Positions 62,216-64,000 of a stretch of 64,000 nucleotides of DNA are shown one piece after another. Position 1 is the first letter of the stretch; each line of letters opens with the position of its first letter. A program made the position numbers and the translations under genes. The notes beneath the pieces were generated by a model. That model had not been told where the DNA came from. It worked only from the letters and a program-made list of their open reading frames with translations, and searched no databases. The DNA comes from Burkholderia arboris (GTDB lineage Bacteria > Pseudomonadota > Gammaproteobacteria > Burkholderiales > Burkholderiaceae). The DNA lies in contig NZ_CABVPX010000002.1 in NCBI RefSeq assembly GCF_902499125.1, positions 310,001 to 374,000 of the forward strand. Reading direction: 5' to 3'.

Positions 62216-63160
62216 ATGCGGACGACACGGGCAGCAGGCAGCGGATCGGTCGCGAACGCAAGTTCGAGTTCGAGCGAATCCGACGTCGATTCAAACCTGT
62301 CGACACAGGCCCAGCTGGGTGGCCGTGCGACGTTTGCCGATCAGCGCTTCGAAGCGCTGAACCGCCCGCAGAGCACGCGACAGGCCATCGAACAGCGTGG
62401 CTATACGCGCACCCTCGCCGGACTCGATGCGCTGCGTGCCGACGCCGACGGCACGAAGCTCGCGGACAAGGCGTTCGTGGCCAAGTTCGCGATGGATCAA
62501 CTCTACTCCGCGGGCCTGAAACCCAAGCTCGGCGGCAGCCTCGCCAGCCACCTTCACGGCGCGCCGAAGGAGCCGAAGGACGTCGACATCGAAATGCAAT
62601 CGGCCGCAGAACTCGACGCCGCGATCAAGCACCTGTCCGGCCGCTTCCACTACGAGGGCGAATCGATCAAGGTACGTGCGCACCAGGACGATATCGAAGA
62701 AGGCGTCGGCGCCCTGCTCGACGTCAAGCTGGAGCGATCGGACAACCGCACGTCGTCGACGCACGTCGGCATCGATCTCGTCAACGAGAACATACCGGCA
62801 TTCAACCGCGAGGTGGTCGCCCCCGAACGGACCGGCAGCCCCGCCGTCGGCACGGCCGACACCTTCCGCCTGGTCGTCAACGCCATCGATCGCCACCTGA
62901 ATAAGCCGAATACCTCGGAAGCCAAACGCGACGCATCCACCGTCCATCATCTGCTGAAGAGCAAGGGCTACCGCGTGACCGACGCATCGCACTGGCAGGC
63001 GATCCACGACGGGGTCGCGTCAAGGATTCGGGATCCTCGCGATGTGGCGGTTTATATGGGCGAATTGCGCGCGATGCTGACGGAATACGCCGACGAGCGC
63101 GGCAACCGTTCGAAGCATCACAAGACGCGCAAGAAAGCCGACGGCTGCACGACGATGTAA
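62216..63160 (+). CDS. Putative secreted effector with nucleotidyltransferase-like core and CaaX-like tail
   Basis: 314 residues. N-terminal 35 residues are Ser-rich and disordered (SGSVANASSSSSESDVD), as in type III substrates. Core: GGSLASHLHG followed by DVDIEM (Asp122, Asp124) and later LLDVKLE (Asp169); this is the glycine pair plus three-carboxylate pattern of minimal nucleotidyltransferases. The C-terminus is strongly basic (KHHKTRKKADG) and ends CTTM, a possible Cys-a-a-X box; the second 'a' position is Thr, so prenylation would be weak. GGAG at 62206-62209 fixes the ATG at 62216. No close known family recognised; core fold and secretion are inference. Confidence 0.6.
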   Translation: MRTTRAAGSGSVANASSSSSESDVDSNLSTQAQLGGRATFADQRFEALNRPQSTRQAIEQRGYTRTLAGLDALRADADGTKLADKAFVAKFAMDQLYSAGLKPKLGGSLASHLHGAPKEPKDVDIEMQSAAELDAAIKHLSGRFHYEGESIKVRAHQDDIEEGVGALLDVKLERSDNRTSSTHVGIDLVNENIPAFNREVVAPERTGSPAVGTADTFRLVVNAIDRHLNKPNTSEAKRDASTVHHLLKSKGYRVTDASHWQAIHDGVASRIRDPRDVAVYMGELRAMLTEYADERGNRSKHHKTRKKADGCTTM

Positions 63161-63346
63161 CGCGCGTCGAGCCGGCGCGGAACAACACCGCATCGTGTGT
63201 GAATGCAGGCCGCCGGCTCGTCCGAATGCCTTGCTCGCGGTGACGGGCGCATGCGCGAGTGCCATGCCGATGGTCGTGGCCTGGAGAGCCCGTCGCCGGA
63301 TTGCGCTATCGTTCGGGTTTCACTCACACGGCGCGCCCCACACGCG

Positions 63347-63922
63347 ATGTCCATCCGCCTCAGTTTCGACGACGGCCCGGGCCCGTCGACGCCGGCCTTG
63401 CTCGACGTGCTGCACGCTGCCTCGTGCACCGCAACCTTCTTCCTGCTCGGCAAGCACCTGGCGGTGGCGCTCGACGTCGCAGCGAGAATGGCGCGCGAAG
63501 GTCATCTGCTTGGCAATCACACGCATTCGCACGCGAGGCCGGGCGTACTCGCGGATCGCGCACTGATCGAAGAAATCGAAGCAACCGACGCGCTGATTCG
63601 CGACGCGTATCGCCGGGCCGGCAGGCCCGCGCCGGACGACATCCCGCTGCGCCTGCCTTACGGGCTGCAGCCGGACGACCATCGCGCCGGCGTCCTTGCG
63701 CGCCTGCAACGCGAACACACCGGCTGGACCGCGATCCTGGATGACTGGCAGCGGCCGGCGCCGTCGCCGCAGGCGCTGTGCGACGCGATGTGCGCGCATG
63801 TCGATGCCAGCTTGGCGCAGCATCGCGACGTGCTGTTCTGCATGCACGACGGATCGCGGCATGGCGCAGCGCGGCCGAACACGGTCGAAGCCGTGCGCCT
63901 GTACCTGAACCGGCAGCGCTGA
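63347..63922 (+). CDS. Polysaccharide deacetylase (NodB-homology) family protein
   Basis: 191 residues, near-minimal NodB domain. Metal/catalytic Asp pair in SFDDGPGPSTPALLDVL, and HTHSHA, the H-x3-H-type motif. The catalytic His near the end appears as CMHDGS. It lacks a signal peptide, so the enzyme is probably cytoplasmic; substrates may be amino sugars or small amides. Upstream in-frame codons belong to a long leader without a family match. Confidence 0.75.
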   Translation: MSIRLSFDDGPGPSTPALLDVLHAASCTATFFLLGKHLAVALDVAARMAREGHLLGNHTHSHARPGVLADRALIEEIEATDALIRDAYRRAGRPAPDDIPLRLPYGLQPDDHRAGVLARLQREHTGWTAILDDWQRPAPSPQALCDAMCAHVDASLAQHRDVLFCMHDGSRHGAARPNTVEAVRLYLNRQR

Positions 63923-63934
63923 CGCGGCAACCGG

Positions 63935-64000
63935 CTAGCTTGCGGGCACCGCTGCGTCCAGCAACTGGCGCCAGCCGCCGAGGAATCCGATGCCGGGCCC
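63935..64000 (-). CDS. C-terminal fragment of an unidentified protein
   Basis: Only 21 residues are visible (GPGIGFLGGWRQLLDAAVPA S). The tail is hydrophobic then acidic, compatible with a transporter end but not diagnostic. Continues beyond the window. Confidence 0.35.
   Translation of the reverse strand, partial: GPGIGFLGGWRQLLDAAVPAS

Overview
The window reads as a high-GC beta-proteobacterial chromosome, most likely Burkholderia and probably the Burkholderia cepacia complex. I base this on the very G+C-rich coding, the mix of gene families (2-ketogluconate operon with a PtxS-type repressor, FisR-type sulfide oxidation locus, NodT-type RND efflux, DUF2501, orphan cydX) and a secondary-metabolite locus on what looks like a secondary replicon. 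Species and replicon are inferred; no rRNA, tRNA or replication gene is visible.

Region 1 (1-14.1 kb) is the right part of a natural-product cluster. It holds the 3' end of a flavin amine oxidase, a 3241-residue PKS-NRPS megasynthase (KS-AT-DH-KR-ACP-C-A-PCP-reductase), an MFS exporter and a free-standing FabF-type ketosynthase. A strong hairpin follows, then an HxlR-type regulator and a LuxR-type quorum-sensing receptor with no LuxI partner in view. A broken, chimeric transposase remnant (14.2-14.9 kb) and a short A+T-rich scar separate it from ordinary genes.

Region 2 (15-26.2 kb) holds housekeeping and envelope genes: a YbaK-type tRNA editing domain, YciI-like, CorA, an orphan cydX overlapping a P-loop kinase, a saccharopine-dehydrogenase-like oxidoreductase, a membrane protein plus lipoprotein plus two-component pair, an Lrp/AsnC regulator, an LTXXQ periplasmic protein and a YhfC-like membrane protease.

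Region 3 (26.2-36 kb) is a 2-ketogluconate utilisation operon kguE-kguK-kguT-kguD with a PtxS-like repressor and a perfect PtxS-like operator. It is followed by a LysR/YeiH divergent pair and a ClC chloride channel with CBS domains. Region 4 (36-46 kb) is a TetR-controlled tripartite RND efflux operon, a MerR regulator with two TipAS-like repeats, and an XRE-DUF2975-membrane-anchored trio.

Region 5 (46-51 kb) is a sulfide/sulfane-sulfur oxidation locus: a FisR-like sigma-54 activator with the three sensor cysteines, a persulfide dioxygenase, a DUF442-sulfide:quinone reductase fusion and a TSUP exporter. A CTGCCA repeat array and a -24/-12 promoter lie in the divergent gap. A small membrane-protein gene then sits between two nearly identical 56-bp terminator copies. 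Region 6 (51.7-64 kb) holds potFGHI polyamine uptake, DUF1289, OmpW, nitronate monooxygenase, an aldehyde dehydrogenase, several exported unknowns and a polysaccharide deacetylase.

The most unusual single gene is at 62216-63160. It has a Ser-rich N-terminus, a minimal nucleotidyltransferase-like signature and a polybasic tail ending in a Cys-a-a-X-like box. It lies behind a sequence that fits the HrpB/HrpX-type TTCG-N16-TTCG box with a correctly spaced -10, so it is a candidate secreted effector. The other strong leads are the PKS-NRPS with its LuxR solo and the repeat array of the sulfide locus.
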